Positions 11,364-22,707 of a stretch of 64,000 nt of DNA are shown in pieces. This stretch comes from Gadus chalcogrammus (taxonomy: Eukaryota > Chordata > Actinopteri > Gadiformes > Gadidae), in the NCBI RefSeq assembly GCF_026213295.1, contig NC_079426.1, forward strand, positions 24,400,320 to 24,464,319. Direction: 5' to 3'. The notes under the pieces were generated by a model that was given only the letters and a program-made list of their open reading frames with translations, made no database searches and was not told the origin of the DNA. A program made the translations under genes and the position numbers. Positions within the stretch are counted from its first letter, which is position 1. Each line of letters starts with the position of its first letter.

Positions 11364-11998
11364 CTCACAGGCATTTTAGGACGCAACAATCTCAAAAAAG
11401 GCCCACGAAATCCTGGAGGGACTGTCTAGAACACTCCGGGTGCTCCGGCGGGAATCCTGTGGGGTATACTACGAATTTCGCTGAACATACTTTGAACATG
11501 AACATGCTTTCTTGGGTAAGCCTGGATCGACTGAGATGCAACTCGTGATCAGAGTTAAATGGTACTACGATTCTCACTTAGGATTCGATTAGTCAAGCCA
11601 GGTTTTCCGCTTTAGGTTCAATGCGTGTTCCCGTGAAAGGGGCGTCTATCGTTTCATTTTACTCACCTTTGCAAACTGGATAGATCAAGAGCATTCTATT
11701 TCACTCACCTTTGTCTATGTCACCTTTGTCTTTGTCATTAAACGTTGACAAGGTAACATTTGCTCTCGTGAAGTGCTGTTCCAATCCCATGTATACCTAT
11801 CTGAGCCCATGTGGCCTCACTCACTCACTCACTTAGCACCTGAGATCAATTAAGTCCGTGAGTCCCCAAAAAGTTAGTATTGGCAAAACCGGTTGTAATT
11901 TTTTATTTTGAGGCGGCAGGGGGAGTTGTCGCAGATAAATTTAACTAATAAAGTTGTTGTTTTTTAAAGATTTAATTTTTGAATTTTAATGCTTTATT
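11364..11998. other. no recognisable feature
   Basis: Unique-looking sequence after the fold-back element's TSD; no supported gene. Confidence 0.5.
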
Positions 11999-11999
11999 A

Positions 12000-12162
12000 T
12001 AGAGTGAGATAAAGAGGAAGGTTAGGAAGATAGAGGGGAGGGTATGGGAGATAGAGGGGAGGACATGCAGCAAATGACCACGGGCAGGACTCGAACCCGG
12101 GCCTACGTTTAGGACTGAGCCTATATGGTACGCGCTTTACCCGGTGAGCCAACGGGGCGCCC
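12000..12162 (-). repeat. tRNA-derived SINE
   Basis: On the - strand it begins GGCGCCCCGTTGGCTCACCG (A-box-like) and has a B box GGTTCGAGTCC, followed by a core with GTGGTCATTTGCTGCATGTC and pyrimidine-rich CCTCCCCTCTAT repeats. This is a fish tRNA-SINE layout. It is not a functional tRNA gene, because the cloverleaf is not preserved. It lies inside AT-rich sequence full of GTAAC/GTTAC motifs (12163-12290) that is itself repeat-like. Confidence 0.8.
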
Positions 12163-12294
12163 CAATAAAGTAACTTGTAATCTAATTTAGTTACTTTTAA
12201 AATCAAGTAATCAGTAAAGTAACTAAGTTACTATTTGAAGGAGTAACTAGTAATCAGTAATCAGATTACTTTTTCAAGATAACTGTTGCAACAC

Positions 12295-12480
12295 CGCGTG
12301 CGAGCGCCACATGTGTATGTGTTTGTGTGATTACACACATTATAACGCAAGTGTTCTTCGTTATTTGCATAACCGTTCTGCTGTTGGTATCATGGCGCAT
12401 AACATGTCGGTTCCTTGACGTCTCTGGTATTTCCACAACAAGACTGTATTTAGGGTTATCTCAGCCATCGTTGAGCCCCG
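12295..12480 (-). repeat. dispersed repeat family copy (ACATGTGGCGCTCGC family)
   Basis: On the - strand this matches segments at 20490-20600, 20940-21060 and 30650-30700: shared stretches include GGAAATACCAGAGACG, TTATGCGCCAT, AGCAGAACGGTTAT and CACATGTGGCGCTCGC. ORFs across these copies are not conserved as proteins. The class of repeat is not known to me. Confidence 0.65.
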
Positions 12481-12828
12481 CTGCCCTTGCCCGCTTCCCC
12501 GAGGCACCACCGCCGCAAAGCACCGCCGCCCAGCAGCGAGCAGCGGGCAGCAGGCATGGTGTACGTCTAAGCCTCATTGGTCCCGATCAGTACCAGAAAC
12601 ACAGCTACATACGCGCCAGTATCATGCGTCAGACGTAGCATAACATACGTCATGCGTCTAGCGGCACGTCATCAACGAGCAGCTCTAATGTGTCTGATAA
12701 GACACAAGAGCTCTCGGCATGAATATTTGACTCCACCTCACATTGTGTTAATATACGAGGGGAATAGTCACACAATCACACTCACTCTGACAAAGAACCT
12801 TGTACTGAGTGTCATAGAGAGGCGTGAC

Positions 12829-14073
12829 CAGGGGCGTTTCTAGGTTTCTGAAACATCCGGGGCTTAGCCCAAGAGGGAATAGGACAGTGCGTGTGCGGCA
12901 AATTTTGTTGTATACTTTATTGCGCATGCATTTTTTTTCATAATGCTTTACCTAAATAAACAAAATAGGCAGGTAATGATAGCTTTGAATAGCTACCTGA
13001 CTGCTGCTTATCCCCAGACATCTAAAGTTCCATTCAAGTTATTTCAGAGTAAAATGAATACAAGGGAGACAGACCTTACATTACCTATATCAGGTGTGTC
13101 AAACTCATTTTCACAAAGGGCCACTCCATGATGAAATGATAATCATACTAAGGGCTGACATGGAGTTTGCTGACATGCTTTCTTTTTAATCCAAAAAGTA
13201 AAAACAACATATCTATGGATATATTGTATACAACCTGCGTACAGGGTCATATAGGCTAGGTTTCATTTCAACATTTTGGGGGACAAATTATAGGTGGGGG
13301 GTATGGGGGTTCTCCCCCAGAAATGTTTGAGCGTCAAACACTTAATTTCCTGCATTCTGGTGGATTTTTATTCATCTATCTGTGCCTTTTCTGCATCATT
13401 TTATAGTGGAAATATATTTTTTTCTGTGAAGGAAAAGACAACATTCAGTGTTCCTAAAGAAATAACTATTATGGAATATAATGCAGTAAGGCTCTCAGGC
13501 ATCCTGGATGTTTCAAAACTTTCTGCAAATTGAAAACATATCACATGTTTTGGGTATTTCTTTTTTAGAGAATCATGAATCAGCACCCGTGTTAACTATT
13601 TATGACACTTAACATTGGTAATGAAATGACAGCCAGCATTGGAATTGAAAAGGGCAGCAGCTAGTTAGTTAGCTAAATTGTAACTTAAGGCAAAAGTTGG
13701 AAACAAATCATGTTAGCATTCATCCTTAGACACTTGACACAATCAGTCATCAATATTGGCATGCTATTTAGCCTCATAGATTGGCCTATTTACAGACCAC
13801 AAAAAACTGATATATTTTCTTCAATGCAAGTTCATAAATACATGGCTTAAAATCTTGAGCAGCAGAACAGAAATTCCTAGCAGTAAGCTACGCAAGAGTC
13901 CTAACAAATGGGGGCATGTGCGACGTGTGGATATAGCACAGGCTCTGCATGCAGCAAAAAAAAGAAAATAAATTATATATATATTTTTTCTTTTTTTAAC
14001 AAAAAAGATTCGGGGCTAATCAAATTAGATCCGGGGCTTTAGCCCCGAATAAAACAGCCTAGTGACGCCACTG
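12829..14073. mobile_element. hAT-type non-autonomous element with 8-bp TSD
   Basis: The 1245-bp unit starts CAGGGGCGTTTCTAGG and ends with CCTAGTGACGCCACTG, an imperfect inverted match (CAGTGGCGTCACTAGG). It is flanked by the exact 8-bp repeat GGCGTGAC (12821-12828, 14074-14081). Subterminal CCGGGGCTTAGCCC and CGGGGCTTTAGCCCCG also mirror each other. No transposase remains. The 8-bp TSD and CAG-type ends indicate the hAT superfamily. Confidence 0.88.
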
Positions 14074-14087
14074 GGCGTGACAGGTTC

Positions 14088-14672
14088 TTAATAAAGGCGT
14101 GACAGGTAAAACCTAATAAAAGAGCATGGGGAAGTCCAGGAAGCTGCTGTGCAGATATCCTCCATAGGCATCCCTCTTTGCAGAGCGACAGAGGACGATA
14201 ATCCTCTGGTCGAGTGAGCTCTGATAGTCTCAGGCGGCTCTACCCCCGCTGACACATAAGCCTGTGTGATAGCTTCACACAGCCAATGTGACAACCGTTG
14301 TTTCATCAGGGGGAGGCCCTGGGAATGTTCTCTGTAATGCACAAATAACTGTTGAGATTTGCGCAGAGCCTCCGTGCGCTTCACATAACAGGCAAGCACG
14401 CGTACGGGGCACAAGAGATGGGCTGTTGCTTCCTCCTCAGATTGATGAGGAGGGAGAGAGAAACCATTGAGTGTTATTACTCTTGATCTGAACGAGCTAG
14501 AAATACTCTTTGGTGTAAAAGCCGGGTTCGGGCGTAATATGGCCGATCTGCCGTCTCCTTGTATTCTAAGATAAGAAGGGGCTACAGAGAGTGCAGAAAG
14601 GTCGATCACTCTCTTAGCGGATGTCAGGGCCAGCAGCAAAGCTGTCTCGGCTGACACAAACTTGAGGGGCAC
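14088..14672 (-). pseudogene. DIRS tyrosine recombinase, catalytic domain
   Basis: The 194-codon frame carries the tyrosine-recombinase signature: Arg21 in LTSAKRVIDL, the H-x-x-R box at H153/R156 (AHSTR), W179, and the nucleophile Tyr189 in RFYLSRLY. Known role: recombination of the circular DIRS cDNA into the genome. The catalytic residues are all present, but the N-terminal core-binding part is separated from it by about 430 bp of foreign sequence, so the enzyme cannot be made as one chain. The ATG at 14672 is only the first Met of the remaining open frame. Confidence 0.85.
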
Positions 14673-14704
14673 CCGGTCAAGAGGCTCTATTGCAGCATTC
14701 TTCG

Positions 14705-15115
14705 AAGAAAGTAGTCCAATCCCGGGTTGCTTTTAACTGACTTCATTTATTATAAAGTAGGTATGTTTCGGTATGGTAACTGAAGCTTAAGGGAGGGAAT
14801 TGTATCTAACGCGTGGAGAGGAAAATACCGTAATCTACTTCAAGCCCCCGGGCTTAGGCCCGGGTGGCTCTCCGCCGTCTACCTATTGATCTCTGGGCTC
14901 TGCACTTCAAATCACCCGCTAGTGGACGTCAAGTGGGCGTGGCCTAGTGGGCGTGGCCGGGGTGACGTAATGGCTTCGCTTCTTCACCTATCTAAAGGTG
15001 CTGCTATCTGTGGCTGGAGCAGCCTCCAATAAGGTCTTGCTCCCATTGTGGCTATGTGAGGGTAATACAGCTTCTTAAAATACTTAACAGCTCAAATGGG
15101 GCTTTAACCAGTGCG
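14705..15115. repeat. insert in the recombinase gene, similar to 28868-29092
   Basis: The part 14937-15095 matches 28868-29092: shared motifs are GTGACGTA, CTGTGG then TGGAGCAGC, TGTGGCTATGT and TTCTTAAAATAC. It probably derives from a DIRS-family terminal region or a repeat mobilised with it. Its position inside the recombinase gene is anomalous. No TSD recognised. Confidence 0.6.
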
Positions 15116-15129
15116 CGCAGTACCAGTGT

Positions 15130-15330
15130 TTAATCCCATTGTGGAGTGAGAGAGTGGACCATTCCAAGGGTCCAAGGGTCTCTCTCTCTCTTCATTAAGG
15201 GGTGACTAAAAACAGTTTTATCCTCGAAGCCTTCGTGGCATGATGAAACAGCAGCCGAGTACGTTTTAACCGTGCTAAAAGCCAGCCCTCTTTCCATCAG
15301 TGTCTGGAGGAAAGAGAGCACACGCGGCAA
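15130..15330 (-). pseudogene. DIRS tyrosine recombinase, N-terminal fragment
   Basis: The fragment reads LQTLMERGLAFSTVKTYSAA and onward, which resembles the start of the core-binding (SAM-like) domain in fish DIRS recombinases. It overlaps the upstream RT/RNase H frame by about 33 bp in a different frame and stops before the catalytic domain. Confidence 0.65.
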
Positions 15331-15920
15331 AGGGCAGGAGACGGGATCACAACCCCTCTCCGTGTACCATTTCTGGAAAGCCGCCCATTTAGCCGAGTAA
15401 CACTCGGTGGAGTCAGCTCTGGCCCCCTGGATGGTCCGTACGACCTCCTGGGAGAGGCCGAGACCCTCTCTAGGTGCTCGTGCTCAGCGGCAAGGCCCAC
15501 AAGCGCTGGCCGATCTGGGTAATCTATGATTGCTCCCCCCGCCGTTGAGAGAGCGTCTCGCCGCCAAGGGAGTTCCCTCAGCGGCCTCAAGAGCAGACGC
15601 TGGAGGCAGGGAAACCACGGTGCACTCGTGCGTTGCGGTGCTATGAGAATAAAAGACAGCCGCTCCTCTTGGACTCGGTCCAGGACTTGGGGAATCAGAG
15701 GGACGGGTGGGAAAGCGTACAGGAGTGTGTTCGGCCACGGTCTGTGAGCGAACGCATGCAACCCGAGTGGGGGATTGCCCATCGCGAGAGAGGATGATGG
15801 ATGCCAGAGGATGACACCGGCAGTTTTCGCCACATCGAAGTTTTCATAGTGTAGGGCTGGAGCCACAGGTTGAAGCGTATGCGTCCTTTGAAACCCCCTT
15901 TGATATATAAGAGACCCCAA
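15297..15920 (-). pseudogene. DIRS RT/RNase H C-terminal remnant
   Basis: The frame contains TLLYAFPPVPLIPQVLDRV and APWFPCLQRLL, typical of the C-terminal end of the RNase H region in fish DIRS elements. The RT palm motifs are absent, so the element is truncated at its 5' side near 15925. The reading frame wanders into non-homologous sequence at both ends. Confidence 0.7.
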
Positions 15921-16129
15921 GGAACAGTTTACTTAAATGTTCTCGACTCAGTCACCTATTGCATCACTTCCTTTTGGGCTTCGGCCTCCTAATTGATCAT
16001 TGTAGTATAATTGAATGCCCTCTTTCATATTATATGAATCTTCCACCACTGGGACGTGGCAACAACTCTCCAAATCCATATGGGGAGGGGGGGGGGGTTG
16101 CTTTTGGACAGTAGGAGTGTACACTAGAC

Positions 16130-17802
16130 CAGACGTTCTCAATCTGTGGTACGAGCGCCCTCTAGTGGTACGCGGAGTATGAACGATTTTTTGAAGCAAT
16201 TTTTTGAAGTTGAAGCAACCGTTAAAAAAAAAATTGCATGTACCCATCATATGCAATGATCTTAAACCTGCATTGACTAACTGCTGTGACGACGAGTAGG
16301 GGAAGCAAAAATTTAGCAAAATCGTCCTGTGACGAGACGTTGAAGTCTGCCCTCAGAGGCCAGACATTTCTGGACTTTTGGATGCAGCGACGCAGCGAAT
16401 ATCCGGCGCTTTCAGACAAGGCTGTGCGCTTTCTCATTCCACTCGCGACCAGGCTTCTCTTGGTCGCAAATAGTCGCAAATAAGAGCGATGACTACTGTC
16501 ATGTCATCGCTCTTAATTTATCCCAAAAAACGCAGATGATCGGACGCATCACACGATTCGGAGGCATGCATCACATTTCAGGATTTTAAAAACTGATTCT
16601 TATTCTTTTTTTTTCAGAAATGCATTCGGAAGAGAAGGGAGACTAGCGTTGCTCAAGGGTTGGAATGAAAGGGAGAAAAGGGGACAGAGTTGCCTGCGGA
16701 AGCGATGTCTGAGATGCAGAGACTGCTTCACGCTACCAGAGTCAGTTTCGTATGGTGTGGAATGAGAGCTTGTGAAGGCACTATTGCGCAAGTACGCCTG
16801 CGTGCTTGCGCAATAGCATACTGCCCGAGAAGGCAGTATCGCTGTCAAATCTGTCCCTGGGAAAAGTAACGTTGCTTGCGCCGAATTGAAAAAGGAAACC
16901 GCTATAATGAAATAGCGGTAATATTTCCACATTAATTGATAAAATAACAGGGGATTGGAAGGGGGGATGGCTGTTTCAGAAGGGGGATGATTTTGATCAT
17001 TTTAATTCCAAAGGGGGATGCCATCCCCCCTCAACTCGAGTGCTGGAAGCAGGTTGGATACTGAACCAAGTCTAAGGCTAAAGCTAACCTCAATCGACCC
17101 AGACATCACACCCCTCTCACTAAGCATGATAGGCCTAATTTTCAATGTGTGCCTGAGTACATTCTCCTTCAAACCCAAACATAGTTTATATTCTGACCTT
17201 ATGGCACTTAATGCAGTATTTTTTAATACTGAATACGTTGTTTTTCTATGATACGCTTGTTCTTACTCATGATAGTTTGATTACAGTGTTTTCGCAGTAC
17301 ACATGATTTCTCTCTTTGCTGTGCATGATTGCTTGTAACAGGATTGTTTGACTCCAGTATTTAAATATTCATGTTCAATTCTTTGAATGTTTTGATGCAG
17401 TACAATTTACCTCTCATGATTGGTTGACTGCAGTTGTTAAAATTAATATTCAGTGCTCTGAATGCTTTAATGCAGTATACTTGTTAATAACCTCACTAGA
17501 TTGACTGGTATGTTATATGCCAGATGATATCCCCATTTGCTGGGTAGCATTATTGAAGCAGTTGTTCAATTGTTAGTATTATCCCGTTGCAAGTGTTTAA
17601 ATACAATACATGAGTTATAGACAGTTGGTTGCTTCATTCAAGTAAAGTTATGTGAATAATGAATCGTATTATTAATATTAATGCCTTCTGTGTAAACTCT
17701 ATGTAGTTATAGGCCTACGCACTTTATTTTAATTCCGGTGGTACTTGGAGAGCCAAATCATTTCTAAGGTGGTACTCATGGTAAATAGTTTGAGAACCAC
17801 TG
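16130..17802 (+). mobile_element. hAT-Charlie-like element with 8-bp TSD
   Basis: The 1673-bp unit has left end CAGACGTTCTCAATCTGTGG and right end (inverse) CAGTGGTTCTCAAACTATTT, close to the CAGTGGTTCTCAA ends of hAT-Charlie elements. It is flanked by the exact 8-bp repeat CACTAGAC (16122-16129, 17803-17810). It retains a short transposase remnant on the + strand. Confidence 0.9.
16286..16483 (+). pseudogene. hAT-Charlie transposase, C-terminal remnant
   Basis: The reading frame contains TFLDFWMQRRSEYPALSDKA followed by VRFLIPLATRL, matching the C-terminal dimerisation region of Charlie/ZBED-type transposases (pattern FW...EYP.LS..A...L.P.AT). The usual continuation into the YLCE motif is lost. 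Only the last part of the transposase survives, so the element is non-autonomous. Confidence 0.75.
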
Positions 17803-17810
17803 CACTAGAC

Positions 17811-18551
17811 ATAAATAGGAAGCAAACACAGGAGAAGGAATGACCTCTCACAAATATTTATTTAATAAATTGTTATTAACCCTGCCTCGTCAAATCAATG
17901 AACTTGGTGTTTTGCTTTCAAAAATAGGTTATAGAAGAAGTCTAAACTGCAGAAAATAAAAACATCCAAGCTGCCTTTTAATGATACCTCGGAATACCTG
18001 TCTATTTTTTAACCGTCGGACCCCAGTTTACGACAAAAACAACACAATTGACGGCAGCTCCTTTGCCGCGTGGTTTTTAGAGCCATGTAAGGATTAGAGG
18101 GGGCGGTCGATAGCAACCACCATAGCAACCATGACGGTGAAGTGACTGGATGCAGCCCTGTTGAAAAAAATAGAATACCACCCAACACACTCAGGAGATT
18201 AATGATATTTAAATGATTATGACCATGAAGTCTTTATTTGCATGGGTTTACATTTCGTTCTGTGTAGCATGGAAAAATCGGAGAAACACTCCCATTCAGA
18301 ATGCATTGGTTTACATTTCGTTTTTTTATTTTCAGTTTTTGAGGAGGTGCTTCAAATATGCTAATTATTCTGCAATAATCCAAAATCCAATGGAAAAACC
18401 CGTTGGCTTTTTGTCAAGGGAACCCAGGGCGACGCTAACTTCCGGGTTGGCCAACATACGTCATCCCTCCACCACTCTACTGTAAAAACAAATGTTCAAG
18501 TTTAATGATAATGCATGAATTTATTCTTAATTCTGCCATAGTATTTATTTA
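17811..18551. other. no recognisable gene
   Basis: AT-rich sequence with a repeated phrase GGTTTACATTTCGTT at about 18244 and 18309. No supported gene. It ends at the G-run that starts the repeated block. Confidence 0.5.
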
Positions 18552-18798
18552 GGGGGGGGGGGGGGGGGGGGGGATGGTGGATCCAGATCTGTTCCGGAGC
18601 ATTTCAGCACCTCGGGCAACAGCGCAGGGTTGCCAGGTCCTGCAAAAAACGTGCTGCCCACATACCGTTCAAAATCCACCCAAAATGTCCTAGAAGCATC
18701 CCAAATAAAGATGATATTATTGGGCATTTTGGCCAATGTTTTGAAAGTAATAATATTTGAGGGAATATTTTTATTTTTTGGTTACAGCAGCGAAATGC

Positions 18799-18990
<192 letters not shown>

Positions 18991-19073
18991 CGCTATTTTA
19001 TGTTGAAATGCGACGTAATCCAGTGTTCACGAAACGTACACTGTCAACGTATGCTTTTGGCGACTGGGTTGGC
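18991..19073 (+). repeat. dispersed repeat, copy 1 of 3 in the block
   Basis: A segment beginning CGCTATTTTATGTTGAAATG and ending GACTGGGTTG occurs here, in part at 20249-20319, and at 21519-21603; the duplicates are at 52617-52700, 53846-53916 and 55115-55198. Identity unknown; copies within the block differ from each other more than the two blocks do. Confidence 0.7.
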
Positions 19074-19254
19074 TCTCAGATATACGTGTTTCTAACAAGA
19101 CAATATCATTAAAAGTTACATAAAGTAACGGTTTAATAACACAAACGCAGGAAACACGTGAGCTGCTAGTTTAGCGAAAGCAGTGTCCCTAACAACCTGA
19201 CGTCGTTGAAACATGCGAGCGAGCCGATAAAATCTTCCTAATAACTATAAAACT

Positions 19255-19530
19255 AAAGATCAGACACAATCACTGACTGAAGATTATGCAAGTAAAAAGT
19301 ATATTTCTCGCTAGAAATTTTATTAGAAACACGTTTAACGGTGAATCAGTCCTAAAATATTGCATTTCCCATTCAGATAATAAAGATTAATAAAGATCAT
19401 ACACATTCACTGACTGGAGATTATGTAAGGTAAATGTACATTTCTCGCTAGAAATGTCATTAGAAACGCGTTTAATGGTGTATCTGTCCTAAAATATTGA
19501 ATTTCCCATTCAGATAATAAAGATTAATAT
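19255..19530. repeat. 137-bp tandem duplication
   Basis: Two units starting AAAGATCAGACACAATCACT (19255) and AAAGATCATACACATTCACT (19392), each with TTTCTCGCTAGAAAT and a TTTCCCATTCAGATAATAAA end. The second copy is at about 52882-53155. Confidence 0.85.
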
Positions 19531-19682
19531 AGGCTACGTAACAATTTCACCAAATGCTAGGAGAACGTATGGCCCCCTGTTGGTGCTATTCCCCCATTCA
19601 TTTCGAATGGAGAAGAAAACGTTTTCAGGGTCACGCTTTGCTCCAAGGCAGAGGGGAATGTAAAATGAAAAAATATATATAT

Positions 19683-20101
19683 TGTGGCGACCACGGGTGT
19701 GGACGCCGTGTTCCGGAGCCGCGGGGGATTCTGGGAATTGGGGTTGTCAGTTGACAAAAGGGGCTTTTGTTAACTTGTTTTGTTGTTAGGATTAAGTGTG
19801 GTTAATGGGTTCGGGATGTTATGTGGTTGTGTGTTATTCTATTAACATGTTCATTGTTCGTGTGTTCATTGGTGTCGACACCGTCACCGAGAGTAACGTG
19901 ACCATCGTTTCGGGCAGCTGTTCCATTTTGAAGTCTCGTTCAATAAAAACCAACTCTCGTTGTCGAGCGTTCAATAAAAACCAACTCTCGTTGTCGAGCG
20001 TGTCCCCCCCCTCAACAAACGTGTCCCCCCCCCCCCTCAACAAACGTGTTCCCCCCCCTACAAACGTGTGCCCCCCCCCCCCCCCCCCCCTCAACAAACG
20101 T

Positions 20102-20139
<38 letters not shown>

Positions 20140-20222
20140 AACTAACGTGTTCCCCCCCCCTACAAACGTGTCCCCCCCCCCCCTCAACAAACGTGTCTTC
20201 CCCCCCCACCCCCTCCCCGGTC
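19683..20222 (+). repeat. LTR-like sequence with C-rich tail
   Basis: Starts TGTGGCGACCACGGGTGTGG after a TATATAT stretch. It carries two polyadenylation signals (AATAAA at 19942 and again near 19974) within a 33-bp tandem unit, then continues into a C-rich array. The features suggest a solo LTR, but I could not fix a CA end or a TSD. The second copy is at 53301-53822. Confidence 0.5.
19999..20215. repeat. C-rich minisatellite
   Basis: Runs of 7 to about 36 cytosines separated by TCAACAAACGTGT or TACAAACGTGT spacers. The opposite strand is G-rich and could form quadruplexes. Run lengths differ between this copy and 53614-53812, as expected for unstable or hard-to-sequence tracts. Pro-rich ORFs here are artefacts. 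Confidence 0.92.
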
Positions 20223-20394
20223 AACAACGAACGTTGTATCAACAACGAACGTTGAAATGCTACGTATCCAGTGTTCAAGGAAACGTACACGGTCAACGTT
20301 TTTTCTTGGCGACTGGGTTGAGTAGACTGAACCGGGACAAGGAGGGGAAAGGGATTGTTGCCGGGCAGCGGGAAGCGGGGCTCAAGCGGGAGAC

Positions 20395-21065
20395 ATTCGC
20401 CGCCATAATCCCTATCTCCTCCATGTCGTGGTTCATGTTCTTGAGGGAGTCAAAGCCAAAGTTCCTTCCCCCCAATTCATTCTCAACCTTTGCTGAGATA
20501 ACCCCCACTACGAGTCTCGTTGTAGAAATACCAGAGACGAGAGTCCGACGTGTTATGCGCCATAACACCAAAAGCAGAACGGTTATCCAAATAACAAGGA
20601 AGTGTACAACACTTGCGTTACAGTCCTGGAGCTCTATATCTAAATAATATCATATAATACATAGATATCTATATCATATAACACATTATATGATAGACAT
20701 TATCATGGCCAAAAGCTGTGTGCGCCTCCAGACGATATTATGAATCACAAACGACTTTGTCGGGTTCTGCGACGTCTCTGGTTCTTCCACTTTCACATCA
20801 ATCAGAAGTAGACTGAACCACGCGCTGCTTGCTGCCGGCTGCCGGCTGCCGGGCGATGGTGCCGAGCGGCAACCGGTGGCATGTCGCAGTTCATGTACTT
20901 CAGCGAGTCAAAGCCAAAGTTCCTTTCCCCCAATTCCTTCTCAACCATGGCTCAGATAACCCCCACTACAGTCTCGTTGTGGAAATACAAGAGACGTCAA
21001 AGAACTGACAAGAAACACACGTTACAGTGTGTGTATTCACACACACACATGTGGCGCTCGCAGGG
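20395..21065 (+). repeat. two diverged copies of the ACATGTGGCGCTCGC repeat family
   Basis: Copies around 20420-20600 and 20880-21065 share GAGTCAAAGCCAAAGTTCCT, GAGATAACCCCCACTA, GTCTCGTTGT and AATAC...AGAGACG stretches. Only the second reaches CACATGTGGCGCTCGC. A - strand relative lies at 12295-12480. Confidence 0.7.
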
Positions 21066-21079
21066 TCGTGTCTCATTGG

Positions 21080-21330
21080 CGGGCCAACCTCTGTGGGCGG
21101 GCCAGGCAGAGTAAGGGGAGGAGCTTAGATGCTTTATGACGACATAAATAAAGACATTCCAAATCAGCGCGTTTGAGCCTCCGTTTTTTCAAAGGCGAGC
21201 AGAACAGCTAGTGCTCGTTTTACACCAAACGCAAGTTTTAGCCACTGGGGGACCATAGGCAGGCTAAGGGAACTCATATTTATGTTAGAAAACCTCATAA
21301 AGTGAGATTTTCATGTCATGGGACCTTTAA
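21080..21330 (-). repeat. probable Kolobok-type element end
   Basis: On the - strand it starts TTAAAGGTCCCATGACATGA and continues through CTCACTTTATGAGGTTTTCT. A TTAA-flanked AGGTCCCATGACATG end is widespread in fish genomes and fits TTAA-targeting Kolobok-like elements. The other end was not found. Confidence 0.5.
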
Positions 21331-22028
21331 AACAACTCGTGAAGCTTGCAACCCTGCATCACCGTCACCTGCGCAGTACTGGCAGCGATGGGAAGTTTCC
21401 AAATAATTATAATTTATGTATTGTATATAACCAGGAATTTATGCATTTTATAACCCTATTGGTTGTGCTTTCTTCAGGCGCCTCCACAGAGCTACGCACG
21501 GATACTGTAGGTATACCACGCTATTTTACGTTGAAATGCGACGTAATCCAGTGTTCACGAAAAAGTACACTGTCAACGTATGCTTTTGGCAACTGGGTTG
21601 CCCAGATACAGAAAGTGAGATAAATATTCAATTATCATAATTATTATTATATCATCATCATCATCATTATTATGATTTGTTTTACCTTACATTACCAACA
21701 CCGGAATAAAATTATGCAAGAACAAAGTGGTATCAAAGTGATGGTCTGCGTTGTTTTTTTTTAGATCATGTCAAACAAATTCATGTTGTAACTAATGCTA
21801 TGGAGCAAAAGGAGGTGGAAGTTATCGTGTCTTGCACGTGCTGAGCGTCTCCTAGCCGATCATAAACATTAACCCTTGTCTACTCGCTGCCGGGAGATTA
21901 TCAAGCTTTCCAAAAGTGGGGGTGTTCTGGAATAGGCGAAGAAATAATCATTCCAAATAGAGATTATCAATTATATGAACTTTTACATACATCTAGGCCT
22001 ACAAAATGGAAGAAATGCGAGCAGATAC

Positions 22029-22031
<3 letters not shown>

Positions 22032-22066
<35 letters not shown>

Positions 22067-22088
22067 ACTCATTGTGTGTTTGTTTGAT

Positions 22089-22140
<52 letters not shown>
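22032..22140. repeat. (TG)n and (CA)n microsatellites
   Basis: A TG run (22032-22063), a short spacer, then a CA run (22091-22140). Together they can fold back on each other. The second copy at 55627-55767 has different run lengths and interruptions. Confidence 0.95.
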
Positions 22141-22142
<2 letters not shown>

Positions 22143-22151
22143 TGTGATAAA

Positions 22152-22358
22152 GCTGAAAGGAGCTTCAGCAGCCTCTGAAGGCTGAAAACATGGATGCGAA
22201 GTACAATGACACAAACATGTCTCAACAGTGTAACCGTGTGTTATGTTCAAAAGCACAAGCTGGATCTGTTGGACAGGAAAATGATTGCAGAACAATTAGT
22301 TTGTCATAATGAGCAGAGACAAAACACATTTGTAAAGCCACTTGAGGCTGTTGCATGA
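22152..22358 (+). pseudogene. hAT transposase C-terminal fragment, opposite orientation
   Basis: The frame reads AERSFSSL, a TGA stop, then RLKTWMRSTMTQT and VQKHKLDLLDRKMIAEQLVC, ending in a stop at 22358. This is homologous to the last 60-70 residues of the intact hAT transposase at 25275-27497 but lies on the other strand. It starts right after the CA repeat, so the rest of this copy is gone. Confidence 0.88.
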
Positions 22359-22707
22359 ATGTTCAATAACTGTAGCTCTAATGACATTTGGCTAGAGCAT
22401 TTGTTACTTGTATGTAGTGATGTTATTATGTAGTGACACACAGAGTGCAGGCTGTCAAACCAGTGGTCAAGTTCAACTTCAAATGTTCTCCATTTCATGC
22501 TGAGACCTATCTATGATCTATGTATAATGTTGGGCTTCTGTGTTTATGGTGTGGTCTTACTGATTATACAGTAACTGAAAATAAAACGTGTCTGATATAA
22601 TTCTAAGTAACAGGATACTGCTCTGACAGATCTTGCATTCTACAGTGGATATACTGTACAAAAACCTTTATATAACCCAGTAAGCCATACAGTGTGCATA
22701 TCATGTA

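Larger units (their letters stand above)
14082..15925 (-). mobile_element. decayed DIRS-type retrotransposon
   Basis: Read on the - strand: the tail of an RT/RNase H region (15920-15297), the N-terminal part of a tyrosine recombinase (15330-15130), an unrelated-looking insert (about 15115-14705), and the recombinase catalytic domain (14672-14088). A tyrosine recombinase in place of an integrase, downstream of RT/RNase H, defines DIRS elements. Frame changes and the insert show it is dead. Confidence 0.82.

Noticed and set aside
20293..20571. ORF similar to one at 12327 (VSGISTTRL), suggesting a conserved small protein
   Set aside because: The similarity is at the DNA level across a non-coding dispersed repeat; frames and ends are not shared among copies.
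19796..20647. 283-aa Pro-rich ORF and its Gly-rich antisense partner
   Set aside because: Created by C runs in a minisatellite; its frame is not kept in the second copy, where run lengths differ.
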